From contig NZ_JANZKW010000001.1 of NCBI RefSeq assembly GCF_027257935.1, positions 496,001-560,000 on the forward strand: a stretch of DNA of 64,000 nucleotides, read 5' to 3'. The translations under genes and the position numbers were made by a program. Below the pieces are notes generated by a model. The model did no database searches and was not told the DNA's origin. It saw only the letters and a list, made by a program, of their open reading frames with translations. This DNA comes from Chitinimonas sp. BJYL2. Lineage in GTDB: Bacteria > Pseudomonadota > Gammaproteobacteria > Burkholderiales > Chitinimonadaceae. Shown here in pieces: positions 45,745 to 54,131 of the stretch. Numbering within the stretch: position 1 is the first letter of the stretch; each line of letters starts with the position of its first letter.

Positions 45745-46571
45745 TGGCCTCGCGCACCCGGCGGCTGGTCCGCGTTCTTCCGCACTATCTGGCGCTGTCG
45801 GCGCTGGCGCTGATTGCGATCTACCCGTTCTGGTGGACACTGGTCACGGCGCTGTCGCAAAGCGGTGATGTCTACACCTTCCCACCGCGCGTTCTGCCTA
45901 CCGAACCGGGTTTGCAACACTTTGTCGAAGTGTTCAACACCATCGATCTGTGGGCCTTCTATCGCAACTCCATCGCCATCACCGCACTCACCGTGTTCGG
46001 CACGCTGGCGATCTGCAGCCTGGCGGCCTACCCGCTGGCGATGATGCGTTTTCCGGGTCGCAAGCTGGTGTTCGGCGCCATCATTGCCACGCTGATCCTG
46101 CCGTCGGAGCTCAACTTCCTCGTCAACTTCCTGACCATTGCGCGCCTGCAGCTGGCCGACACGCTGACCGGTGTTGTCCTGCCCAATCTGGTCGGCGCCG
46201 TCGGCATCTTCCTGATGAAGCAGGCCTTCGAGACCGTCCCGCGTGAACTAGTCGATGCCGCCCGGCTCGATGGTGCCGGCGACTGGGAAATCTTCTGGAA
46301 GGTGCTGCTGCCGCTGTCCAAACCCGCACTCGGCGCCTTGGCCATCCTCACCCTCGTCAGCGCCTGGAACCAGTACATCTGGCCCTCGGTGGTGCTGACC
46401 AGCCCCGATCACTTCCCGCTCAGCGTCGGCATTTCCTATCTGGCGGGCGCATTCGGCTCCAAGACTGGCGTGGTGGCGGCGGGTGCCGTGCTCACCGTGC
46501 TGCCCATCCTGATTGTTTTCCTCTTTACCCAGCGCTATTTCATGCGCGGCTTCGAAGGTGCCGTCAAATGA
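45744..46571 (+). CDS. ABC transporter permease (MalG/UgpE-like)
   Basis: This 275-residue second CUT1 permease has the EAA loop DAARLDGAGDWEIFWKVLLP near residue 175 and six helices. The ATG overlaps the first permease stop, and its own stop overlaps nagZ (ATGA at 46568-46571). No ABC ATPase gene accompanies these permeases; CUT1 importers often use a shared MsmX/MsiK/UgpC-type ATPase encoded elsewhere. Confidence 0.92.
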   Translation: MASRTRRLVRVLPHYLALSALALIAIYPFWWTLVTALSQSGDVYTFPPRVLPTEPGLQHFVEVFNTIDLWAFYRNSIAITALTVFGTLAICSLAAYPLAMMRFPGRKLVFGAIIATLILPSELNFLVNFLTIARLQLADTLTGVVLPNLVGAVGIFLMKQAFETVPRELVDAARLDGAGDWEIFWKVLLPLSKPALGALAILTLVSAWNQYIWPSVVLTSPDHFPLSVGISYLAGAFGSKTGVVAAGAVLTVLPILIVFLFTQRYFMRGFEGAVK

Positions 46572-48058
46572 CACTCTCCCTCTCGCAATTGGCCGGCCGG
46601 GCCCTGATGGTTGATGTACCCGGCGACGAACTCACGCAAGACGACAAGGATTTCCTGCGCGATAACCATATCCGCTCGATCTGCCTGTTCCGCCGCAACG
46701 TCAGCAGCGCCGACAAGACCCGCAAGCTGGTTGCCGACCTCAAAGCCGTGATCGGCGACAACGCGCTGATCGGCATCGACCAGGAAGGCGGCGCTGTGAT
46801 GCGCACGCTGTTCCTGCCACAAGCACCGTCGGCCATGGCCCTGGGTGCCGTGGGAGACGAGCAGCTTGCCCACGATGTCGGGGCCGCCATCGCCCGTGGC
46901 TTGGCCTCGCTGGGCATCAACTGGAACTACGCCCCGGTGCTGGACCTCAACAACAACCCGCTGAACCCGGTCATCAGCGAGCGCAGCTTCGGCGCCGATC
47001 CGGTTGCCGCTGGCAAACTCGCAGCGGCCTGGACGGCCGGCCACCTGAGCGAAGGCGTGGCCACCTGCGTCAAGCACTTCCCCGGTCATGGCGACACCCA
47101 TACCGACTCGCACTTGTCGCTGCCGGTCGTCGACAAGTCGCGCGCCGCCATCGAGCAATACGAACTCGCCCCGTTCAAGCAACTGATGCATGTGACGCCT
47201 GGCCTGATGAGCGCCCACATCATCTTCCCAGCCTTCGATGCCGAGCTGCCGGCCACGCTGTCGCCCGCCATCCTCACCGACCTGCTGCGCAAGGAGTGGG
47301 GCTACCAGGGCGTGACGATTACCGATGGCATGAACATGAAGGCCATCTGGGAGCGCTGGGGTCAGCCTCAGGGTAGTGTGCTGGCTCTCAAGGCCGGGGC
47401 GGATCTGTCACTGGTATTGCAGTACCGCGAGGAGATGATTGCCTCGCGTATCGCCTTGGAAGCCGCCGTGAATGACGGCGTGCTGGATACGGCCCGGCTG
47501 CAGGAAGCAGACGGCCGTGTCACTGCGATGGCAAAGCGCTACCCGCCAAGCCGCCGGGAGTACACCACCGAGCAGGAAGCGGCCGACCGTCAACTCTTTG
47601 CCACCGCATGGCAACGCGCCCTCACCCTGCTGGGTGAAGCGCGCCGCCCGGCCTTGGGCAGCAAGGTACGCCTGATCCTGCAATCGGACGCCCCCTCGGA
47701 TGGCGTATCCGAGGCCGGACTCTCGGCGGCGGCCTTGATCGCCAAGCTCAAACCGCTCTATGCACTGGAGGTACTGACCTACGACAAGCGCAGCGATGTG
47801 GACTGGGCAGGCCAGGCGGCAGATCGCACCTTCAATATCGTGGCAGCGACCACACGTGAGCGTTATGGCGACGGAGAGCGCGCCACCTGGCGGCCCGACC
47901 TGCATCTGGCACTGTGGAACCCCTACGCGGCCAGCGATCTTCCCTGCCCGGCCTTGATCACCTACGGCTTTGCAGAGCCCGCACTCGACGCTGTTGTCTC
48001 CTGGCTCAAGGGCGAGGGCGAGGCATCCGGCAAGTTGCCGGCCCCTCTGGAAGCCTGA
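46568..48058 (+). CDS. nagZ: Beta-N-acetylhexosaminidase (GH3, NagZ-like)
   Basis: This 496-residue glycoside hydrolase family 3 enzyme has the diagnostic KHFPGHGDTHTDSH loop, with acid/base His174, and nucleophile Asp253 in VTITDGMNMKAI. There is no signal peptide, so it is cytoplasmic and would split imported chitobiose or oligomers into GlcNAc. It is longer than peptidoglycan-recycling NagZ (~340 residues) by a C-terminal domain (about 340-496). It is the last gene of the operon. A role in muropeptide recycling is possible too, but the operon argues for chitin sugars. Confidence 0.93.
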   Translation: MTLSLSQLAGRALMVDVPGDELTQDDKDFLRDNHIRSICLFRRNVSSADKTRKLVADLKAVIGDNALIGIDQEGGAVMRTLFLPQAPSAMALGAVGDEQLAHDVGAAIARGLASLGINWNYAPVLDLNNNPLNPVISERSFGADPVAAGKLAAAWTAGHLSEGVATCVKHFPGHGDTHTDSHLSLPVVDKSRAAIEQYELAPFKQLMHVTPGLMSAHIIFPAFDAELPATLSPAILTDLLRKEWGYQGVTITDGMNMKAIWERWGQPQGSVLALKAGADLSLVLQYREEMIASRIALEAAVNDGVLDTARLQEADGRVTAMAKRYPPSRREYTTEQEAADRQLFATAWQRALTLLGEARRPALGSKVRLILQSDAPSDGVSEAGLSAAALIAKLKPLYALEVLTYDKRSDVDWAGQAADRTFNIVAATTRERYGDGERATWRPDLHLALWNPYAASDLPCPALITYGFAEPALDAVVSWLKGEGEASGKLPAPLEA

Positions 48059-49178
48059 AACCCGCCAGCGCGCCGCACTGGCATCCGTTTATTCGGGATG
48101 GATGCCGGTGTTGGCTCAATGCGAACCATACCACCCAGGCTGTACTACTCTCGTCCGCGCGCGCTCGTACCACCCAGCTTCGAACTCGCCACATCACGGC
48201 AACAAAGCATTTAATAACAAATACTTAATTATAGGCTCACCATCCATCCCGTTGGCCTCAGACCATTTCCCCACCTGATTCCGGTACTTTCAGGCCACTG
48301 TCCCTGCGACTTTCCGTTGACAGCCATCTCATTGTGGCATTGAATAGGTATCAAATTGGATTTACCCGGGTTGGCAATGATTAGCGCGGCCTGCATATGA
48401 TGTGCCGCAGCCACCCGCGCTGAATCCTCATCCCCCGATGGGGCAGCGCTCACCGACTTGGGCAGCAAGCAGGATCAATCCCGTGTTCATGTGCGCCAGA
48501 CGCCATGATCACTGACTCACCGTCTCACTCCTCTCTGGCGCGGCAGGTTCGCGCAGCGAATCAAGCTGCTCGACCCCGCGCCTCTTTTTTGTCCACGCCC
48601 TAACCGACGTCCGCGCGGTACCCGGCAGGCAAGCGCCGGGTCCATGACTCGCGCAATCTGGGGGGCACAGGCGCCACCCCAGGGATCAGTACAGCTACAC
48701 AACAAGCCCAAGTGGTCAGCCCCGCCCTGTCGCCAGGCTGCCCCTACTGGACTGGCATTCACCTGTCATACCACCACAATGCCGCAAGCGATGTATCAGG
48801 CAGCGATAAGACAGCTCTGTATCCAGTGCTGCCGAATTGGGTTTGCTGCCGCGCGGCGCAATTTTCGCACATCCATAAATCCATACAAATGTCTGATTTA
48901 TATAGATAAATATAGACACCCTGCACGCCTACTCGCATCCTCCCGCCTTCGCTTGGTGACACACAAAAGCAACACTCAACAAAATCCCGCGCGTTAATGT
49001 TGACTGCAGGATCACAGTGGTATCGAATAGGTATCGTATTAGATTGGTATTACAAGGTTCTGCCTTACCGGTCTCAACACAATTGCCGATTCCCTTGGTG
49101 CCCTCGCATCAGGCGGTGTCGAAGCAGCCCAGTTTACAAGTGGCAAGTTGTATCTACGCAAATCAACAGGAGAGCGGC
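48059..49178. promoter_or_regulatory. Long regulatory region upstream of the TonB receptor
   Basis: This 1.1 kb stretch has no gene I can support. A hairpin (48076-48086 / 48100-48110, GGCATCC/GGATGCC core) follows nagZ. Promoter P2 has -35 TTGACA at 48317-48322 and -10 TTGAAT at 48340-48345, with half-site ATAGGTAT at 48344-48351. Further hairpins are at 48417-48449 (GCGCTG / CAGCGC with inner CCCC/GGGG) and 48620-48641 (ACCCGGC / GCCGGGT). Promoter P3 has TTGACT at 49000-49005 and TCGAAT at 49023-49028, with half-sites AGTGGTAT 49016-49023, ATAGGTAT 49027-49034 and ATTGGTAT 49043-49050. P3 is the likely receptor promoter; P2 would add a leader of about 830 nt. Confidence 0.6.
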
Positions 49179-51830
49179 ATGTTTGACAAGAAAGTCGTAA
49201 ACAAGCAGTACCAGCCTGCACCGGTCGCACTGGCAGTGGCCGTGGCTTTGATGGGTATGTCTGCACCGGCACTGGCAGCGGCTGACACCGAAGCAGGTGA
49301 AGTGGTCAAGATCACCGGCATTCGTGGCGCACTGCAAAGCGCAGCCGTCATCAAGAAGAACGCCAGTGCCGTCGTGGATGCCGTGTCGGCAGAAGACATT
49401 GGCAAACTGCCTGATCTGGATGTGGGTGAGTCGCTTGGCCGCATCCCCGGTGTATCCGTTGGTCGCGCCTTCGGCCAAGGCTCGGCAGTGTCGATCCGCG
49501 GTTCGGATCCACAAATGACCTATACCACGCTGAACGGCCAAACCGTCGCCTCGACGGGCTGGTACGACCAGATGAACATTGACCGCTCGTTCAACTACTC
49601 CCTGCTGCCTTCCGAACTGATCGGCGGCATGGAAGTCTACAAGTCGCCGCAGGCCGACCTGACCGAAGGCGGTATCGGTGGCACGGTGATCGTGAAGACC
49701 CGCAAGCCGCTGGCCGGCGACAAGACCACGGTCTTCGGCAGCGTGCGCTACGGCGATGGCAGCATCAGTGACAGCGACAAGGAAGTCTCCGGTCTCTACA
49801 ACTACAAGAACGATGCCAAGACCTTCGGCGTGCTGGTTGCCGGCTCGATCTCGGACGGCGATTACATCCGCCGCGGTATCGAAGCAGACAGCCGCTGGGC
49901 ATCGGATGTGGCACCGACCGCCTTCGTGCAGGAACGCAAGCGCACTGCCTTCAATGCCGCCCTGCAAGTCAAGCCCGCCGCCGGTTGGGATCTGGGCCTC
50001 CAGTACCTGGGCCTGAAGCTCGAAGCTGACAACTCGAACAGCAGCGACTACATCTTCCATGATGCCAACTGCACTCAGCGCAACACGGCTGTGAAATCGG
50101 CTTTCAACCCGAATGGCGTTTGCCTGAAGAGCACCACGACGGCCACTACGCCGTTGGAAAACCAGTTTATCCAGAACTGGGCGCGCGCCGCCGAAATGAC
50201 CTCGGACAGCCTGACCTTTGATGGTCACTACAAGGGCGATGGCGTGAAGGTCGACTTCGTGGTCGGCAACACCAAGGCAGAGGGTGGCACCAAGCTGACC
50301 CAGAACTATGCCTATGGCTTCTGGGGCAGCCCCACGAACAAGCTCGGCCGCTGGCAAGGCACCATCGACGCCACGGGCAAGCAGATCGTCCTGAGCCCGA
50401 CCTCCAACCAGACTGTGACCGTCAGCAACCTGCCGCAGAACAGTGCGCCGGAAACCTGGGCCACCTCGCGCGCACCAAACAAGGACGAGGAAAAGTACGG
50501 TCAGGTGGATGTCACGCTGGATCTGGACTGGGGTGCCATCAACTCGTTCAAGGCCGGCCTGCGCAAGGCAGATCACACCTTCGAGAAGCGCTCATACCGT
50601 CCGGTCTGGAAGTCGACGATCGATCCGGTCGCTACGTCCCGCCTGTATAGCGGCCAGGTTGGCGTGGCCAGCTGGTCGATTCCGCGTCCGAACATCGGCG
50701 CCATGACGGCCAACACGCTCAAGAACATCACGGGCTGGATGGAAGATCGCTCGGCCTACGGCGAACTGAACGAGGACAATACCGCGCTGTACGGTATGTT
50801 CAGCTTCGAAGCCGAGAATGTGCGCGGTAACTTCGGTCTGCGTTACATCGCCACCGACGCGACCAGCACCAGCTATCTGTACGATGGCACCCCGGCCGGC
50901 GCCAACGACTTTGCCGGTAGCCAGGGCTTCAGCGCCACCAAAAAGGCGTCCACCAAGGCCAGCTACAACGATGTGCTGCCCAGCGTGAACCTCGCTTTCG
51001 ACCTGAAGCGTGATCTGGTCCTGCGCGCCTCGGCATCGCAAGCCATTACCCGCCCCAACTTCGCCAATATGTTCGGCGTGACCGTGTCCGGTTACAACGA
51101 TGACCGCGTCGGTAACGAAACCTGGACCACCGGCAACATCGCGCTGCAGCCGATGAAGTCGAGCCAGGCGGACATTGGTCTGGAGTACTACTACGGCAAG
51201 GGTAACCTCGTGTCGGCAACGTACTTCACCAAGGACGTGAGCAACTTCATCGTCTCGCAGACGCAAGCCAACCAGAAGGTCGGCCTGGTGGATCCGGGTT
51301 CTGGCGTGGACAACTGGACCGTACAGAGCTTCGCCAACGCCGGCGGTGGTCGTATCCGCGGTCTGGAACTTCAGGTCAACCACGGCTTCGACAATGGCTT
51401 TGGCGTGTCGGCCAACTACACCTTCACCGAAGGTACGGCACCGGCCACCAGCTATGCAGACAAGCTGGCCGTGTTCACGCAAGCCTCGAAGCACAATGCC
51501 AACCTGGTCGGCTACTACGAGAATCAGACCTACTCCGCTCGCCTCGCTTACAACTGGCGTTCGAAGTACATGATTCGCGAAGGCGCCTTCTGGTACGGTG
51601 ATCGCATGCATGATGACTACGGCACGCTGGATGCCAGCTTCGGTTGGAATGTGACCAACAACCTGAAACTGTCGTTGGAAATCACCAACCTACTGGAAGA
51701 AGATGATGTCCAGTACGGTGCCGCAGCCGCATCCAACACGGCAATCAAGGATCCGCTGCGTGCCGGCTTCCCGGCCTGGTCCTTTGAGGGCGAGCGCACC
51801 ATCAAGCTCGGTCTCAGCGCCAAGTTCTGA
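49179..51830 (+). CDS. TonB-dependent receptor, probable chitooligosaccharide uptake
   Basis: This 883-residue outer-membrane transporter starts at ATG 49179 with AGGAGA upstream. The signal peptide ends at ALAAADT (~residue 36). A plug domain (~50-175) shows DAVSAEDIGKLPDLDVGESL, GRIPGVSVGRAFG, VSIRGSDPQMTYTTLNGQTV and EVYKSPQADLTEGGIGGTV, typical of the Xanthomonas/Caulobacter carbohydrate receptor family. A 22-strand barrel follows and ends in the C-terminal Phe (LGLSAKF) used for outer-membrane insertion. It follows the GlcNAc operon and shares its promoter type, so chitin oligosaccharides are the likely cargo. Single-gene unit with a strong terminator. Confidence 0.92.
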   Translation: MFDKKVVNKQYQPAPVALAVAVALMGMSAPALAAADTEAGEVVKITGIRGALQSAAVIKKNASAVVDAVSAEDIGKLPDLDVGESLGRIPGVSVGRAFGQGSAVSIRGSDPQMTYTTLNGQTVASTGWYDQMNIDRSFNYSLLPSELIGGMEVYKSPQADLTEGGIGGTVIVKTRKPLAGDKTTVFGSVRYGDGSISDSDKEVSGLYNYKNDAKTFGVLVAGSISDGDYIRRGIEADSRWASDVAPTAFVQERKRTAFNAALQVKPAAGWDLGLQYLGLKLEADNSNSSDYIFHDANCTQRNTAVKSAFNPNGVCLKSTTTATTPLENQFIQNWARAAEMTSDSLTFDGHYKGDGVKVDFVVGNTKAEGGTKLTQNYAYGFWGSPTNKLGRWQGTIDATGKQIVLSPTSNQTVTVSNLPQNSAPETWATSRAPNKDEEKYGQVDVTLDLDWGAINSFKAGLRKADHTFEKRSYRPVWKSTIDPVATSRLYSGQVGVASWSIPRPNIGAMTANTLKNITGWMEDRSAYGELNEDNTALYGMFSFEAENVRGNFGLRYIATDATSTSYLYDGTPAGANDFAGSQGFSATKKASTKASYNDVLPSVNLAFDLKRDLVLRASASQAITRPNFANMFGVTVSGYNDDRVGNETWTTGNIALQPMKSSQADIGLEYYYGKGNLVSATYFTKDVSNFIVSQTQANQKVGLVDPGSGVDNWTVQSFANAGGGRIRGLELQVNHGFDNGFGVSANYTFTEGTAPATSYADKLAVFTQASKHNANLVGYYENQTYSARLAYNWRSKYMIREGAFWYGDRMHDDYGTLDASFGWNVTNNLKLSLEITNLLEEDDVQYGAAAASNTAIKDPLRAGFPAWSFEGERTIKLGLSAKF

Positions 51831-51845
51831 TCTGGCGGCAACATG

Positions 51846-51875
51846 AAAGAAGCCCGGCCTAGGCCGGGCTTCTTT
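51846..51875 (+). terminator. Terminator of the TonB receptor gene
   Basis: A 30-bp perfect palindrome (AAAGAAGCCCGGCCT and its complement) ending in a run of T residues, 15 bp past the receptor stop. It may also serve the convergent DUF6445 gene, since A residues flank its left side. Confidence 0.93.
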
Positions 51876-51915
51876 TTTTGGCACTGCGCCGCCACGCGCA
51901 GCAATACGCCAAGGC

Positions 51916-52623
51916 TCAGAAATCGTAGAAAGTATTGACGGTGAGCCGGCCTTCGCGCGGATGGGTCGCTATGCTGATCGCGGGATTGACGATGGCGCTG
52001 TGCAGCAGGCTGCCGCGGTAGATCACCAGGCGATTGTAGCGCGCAGGGATTTTGCCGATCCGGGTGAACTGCTCATCAGAATCGTCGAAGTACTGACGCG
52101 GCGGTCGGCGGGCGTTAATCTCCTCGTAGTACACGTCGAGATAGTGCTCCCGCGTGGATTCCGTGATCTGCTGCAGGCCGGTGGCGTTATGGCGATAGAA
52201 AGCCGTTCCGCCATGACGCTCGTCACACAGATAGAGCAGCACCGCCATATGGTTTGGCGTACTGGCATCGAAGTGGGGCGTACGCTGCAGGGGCCCGAGC
52301 TCCTCGGGCTGCAAGCTCGTCAGCGAAAAGGCACACACACTTTTACGTATCGGCAGTTCGGCCGGCACCCCAAAGTGGTGCTTAATCAAACCATCCAGAA
52401 ACAATGTGATGTTGTAGGAATAATCCGCCGGCGCGATCGCCCTCACACCGGGATAGCCCTTGCGCTCTTCGTACCGGGGGTAGGGTGTGAACAGGCTGCT
52501 GGCCGCCACGCTCACCATGGCATCCGGGTCGTCGAGGAAGTTGTCGATGATCAGCGCGTGATGATCACCAATAGGCATGGTCTGGATGAGAGGCGACTGA
52601 CGAACCGAGAATGCAGTACTCAT
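51916..52623 (-). CDS. DUF6445 family protein, putative 2-oxoglutarate/Fe(II) oxygenase-like
   Basis: This 235-residue cytosolic protein has the likely iron triad His117-x-Asp119 (RTPHFDAS) and His208 (YRGSLLHSAIV), the order expected for a double-stranded beta-helix oxygenase such as prolyl hydroxylase. A late Arg (THPREGRLTVNTF) could bind 2-oxoglutarate. Proteins of this type recur beside carbohydrate TonB receptors of the same family as its neighbour, often with tryptophan-halogenase-like and SapC-like genes, which are absent here. Target unknown. It is convergent with the receptor gene. Confidence 0.72.
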   Translation of the reverse strand: MSTAFSVRQSPLIQTMPIGDHHALIIDNFLDDPDAMVSVAASSLFTPYPRYEERKGYPGVRAIAPADYSYNITLFLDGLIKHHFGVPAELPIRKSVCAFSLTSLQPEELGPLQRTPHFDASTPNHMAVLLYLCDERHGGTAFYRHNATGLQQITESTREHYLDVYYEEINARRPPRQYFDDSDEQFTRIGKIPARYNRLVIYRGSLLHSAIVNPAISIATHPREGRLTVNTFYDF

Positions 52624-52739
52624 GATGCTTCAATCAGGGAGATGGGCGCTGGCAAGCGGATGCACCACGCCGAGCCAGCACGGGCGCACAGGAGTCCCGA
52701 TTGTAGCCGGCCTGCGCCCCGGCAACCACGACCAGACCC

Positions 52740-52769
52740 GCAACCGGCCAGGCAAATCCGGCCGGTTGC
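52740..52769 (-). terminator. Hairpin after the M48 peptidase operon
   Basis: 10-bp perfect arms (GCAACCGGCC / GGCCGGTTGC) with a 10-nt loop, 21 bp past the peptidase stop. No T-run follows on the minus strand, so termination is less certain than for the other hairpins. Confidence 0.45.
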
Positions 52770-52789
52770 ATCGTCTCACGCGGGGTCGC

Positions 52790-53617
52790 TCACTTCTTGA
52801 GCTTTGCAAACCTCGGCAAATCATCCACCGCCTTGTCCAGGCCATCGAGCCGCTCACCCATGGCACTGCCCAAGCGGTCAATCCGGTCATTGGCGCTAGG
52901 GTGGGTCTTGAACATCAGTGCCAGCGCACCGTCGGCCGGGCTCTCTGCCAGGGTCTGCAGCACGCCGACCAGGCCATAAGGGTTGTAGCCGCCGCGCGCG
53001 GCAATCACCACACCCATGCGATCCGCCTCGAACTCGTCTTCCTTATCAAGACCACGCAGATACAGCTCCTTGCCCCCATTGACGACCTTGGCCAGATTCT
53101 CGGCACGACGCTTGCCAGTGTTCTCCGCATACTGGTTGGCAATGTCGCCCAGCACGGCAGTCCCTAGGGACTTCTGGATCGCACTGAGGTGATGCTTGCG
53201 CAGCACATGGGCGATTTCATGTGCCAACACACCCGCCAGCTCGGATTCGCTGCGCAAACGCTGCAGCAGGCCCCGCGTGATAAGGATGTGGCCACCCGGC
53301 GTGGCAAAAGCGTTCACATTGGGATGATCAATCACGCCGAACTTCCAGGGTAGGCCGGGTCGCTCGCTCTGCTGTGCCAGCCACATGCCCACACGGTTGA
53401 CGTACTGCTGCAACTCGGCGTCGTTGACCAAAGGCGATGCCCCAAGCAGGGTGGCCGCCAGATCGCCTCCCATCTGGACTTCTTCGGGCTCGCTGATTTC
53501 ACGAACGGCATCGCCCGCCTTCTTGAGGGTCTCGACGCCCTTGATGAGCTTACCCAGATCGAACGCACTGGCAGGCAGCGCGGCGGCGACCATGACGGTC
53601 AGTAGCAGTTTGCGCAT
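52790..53617 (-). CDS. M48 family zinc metallopeptidase
   Basis: This 275-residue exported peptidase starts at ATG 53617, preceded by AGGAG; the signal peptide is MRKLLLTVMVAAALPASA. The zinc site is His133-Glu134-x2-His137 (LAHEIAHVLRKHH), with a third ligand Glu197 in DEFEADRMG. The fold resembles the BepA/LoiP (YggG) group of periplasmic proteases that watch over outer-membrane assembly. It is the third gene of the cyclase-SH3-peptidase operon. Confidence 0.92.
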   Translation of the reverse strand: MRKLLLTVMVAAALPASAFDLGKLIKGVETLKKAGDAVREISEPEEVQMGGDLAATLLGASPLVNDAELQQYVNRVGMWLAQQSERPGLPWKFGVIDHPNVNAFATPGGHILITRGLLQRLRSESELAGVLAHEIAHVLRKHHLSAIQKSLGTAVLGDIANQYAENTGKRRAENLAKVVNGGKELYLRGLDKEDEFEADRMGVVIAARGGYNPYGLVGVLQTLAESPADGALALMFKTHPSANDRIDRLGSAMGERLDGLDKAVDDLPRFAKLKK

Positions 53618-53627
53618 GCTGTTCTCC

Positions 53628-54131
53628 TTATTCCTTGCTGCTGTTGGGCTTGCCAAGGTATTCCAGCTTCTGCGACTGCAACTTGCCCGCACGCGCAAAG
53701 CGGCTGGCCTCGTCGGCAGAGACGGCATACCCATTCAGCTTGGCCAGCTGGTCCGGATTGGGCTGCGCATTGCGCAAATCCTCTTCCGACAGGCCCTTGA
53801 CCCCCGTGGTGACCGTGGTGCCGGAGCTGCCGGTCTTGAACAACGAGACCGCCGAGAGCAAGCCCCCCGATCCACTACCCGACTTGGCGCCACCGGCCCC
53901 GACGCGCACATTGAGCATCTTGACCCAACCCGTCTTGCCCGCCACTTTCACTTGCATCCAGGCCCCCTGCCGCGACACCACTTCCAATGCTGTGCTGGCC
54001 TCCAGATCGGTGACCTTGGCAGCATCAATAAAGGGCTTCTGCTTGAGTTCGGCGGAACGGATCAACGTGCCGTTTTCCGCGGCATGCACACTCAGCGCCA
54101 AGAACGCGAGCAGACATAGATGGTGCTTCAT
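53628..54131 (-). CDS. Periplasmic SH3-domain protein
   Basis: This 167-residue protein has a signal peptide (MKHHLCLLAFLALSVHA) and a bacterial SH3 domain (about 20-75; LIRSAELKQKPFIDAAKV, WMQVKVAGKTGWVKMLNV). A Gly/Ser-rich linker and a conserved tail (LSEEDLRNAQPNPDQLAKL, YAVSADEASRFARAGKL) follow. SH3b domains commonly bind cell wall or proteins. Its start overlaps the cyclase stop (ATGA at 54128-54131), and the peptidase follows after 10 bp, so the three products probably act together. Confidence 0.85.
   Translation of the reverse strand: MKHHLCLLAFLALSVHAAENGTLIRSAELKQKPFIDAAKVTDLEASTALEVVSRQGAWMQVKVAGKTGWVKMLNVRVGAGGAKSGSGSGGLLSAVSLFKTGSSGTTVTTGVKGLSEEDLRNAQPNPDQLAKLNGYAVSADEASRFARAGKLQSQKLEYLGKPNSSKE

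Noticed and set aside
48059-49178. Small genes in the 1.1 kb region before the TonB receptor
   Set aside because: All open frames are short, lack ribosome-binding sites and recognisable sequence, and overlap promoter or hairpin elements.
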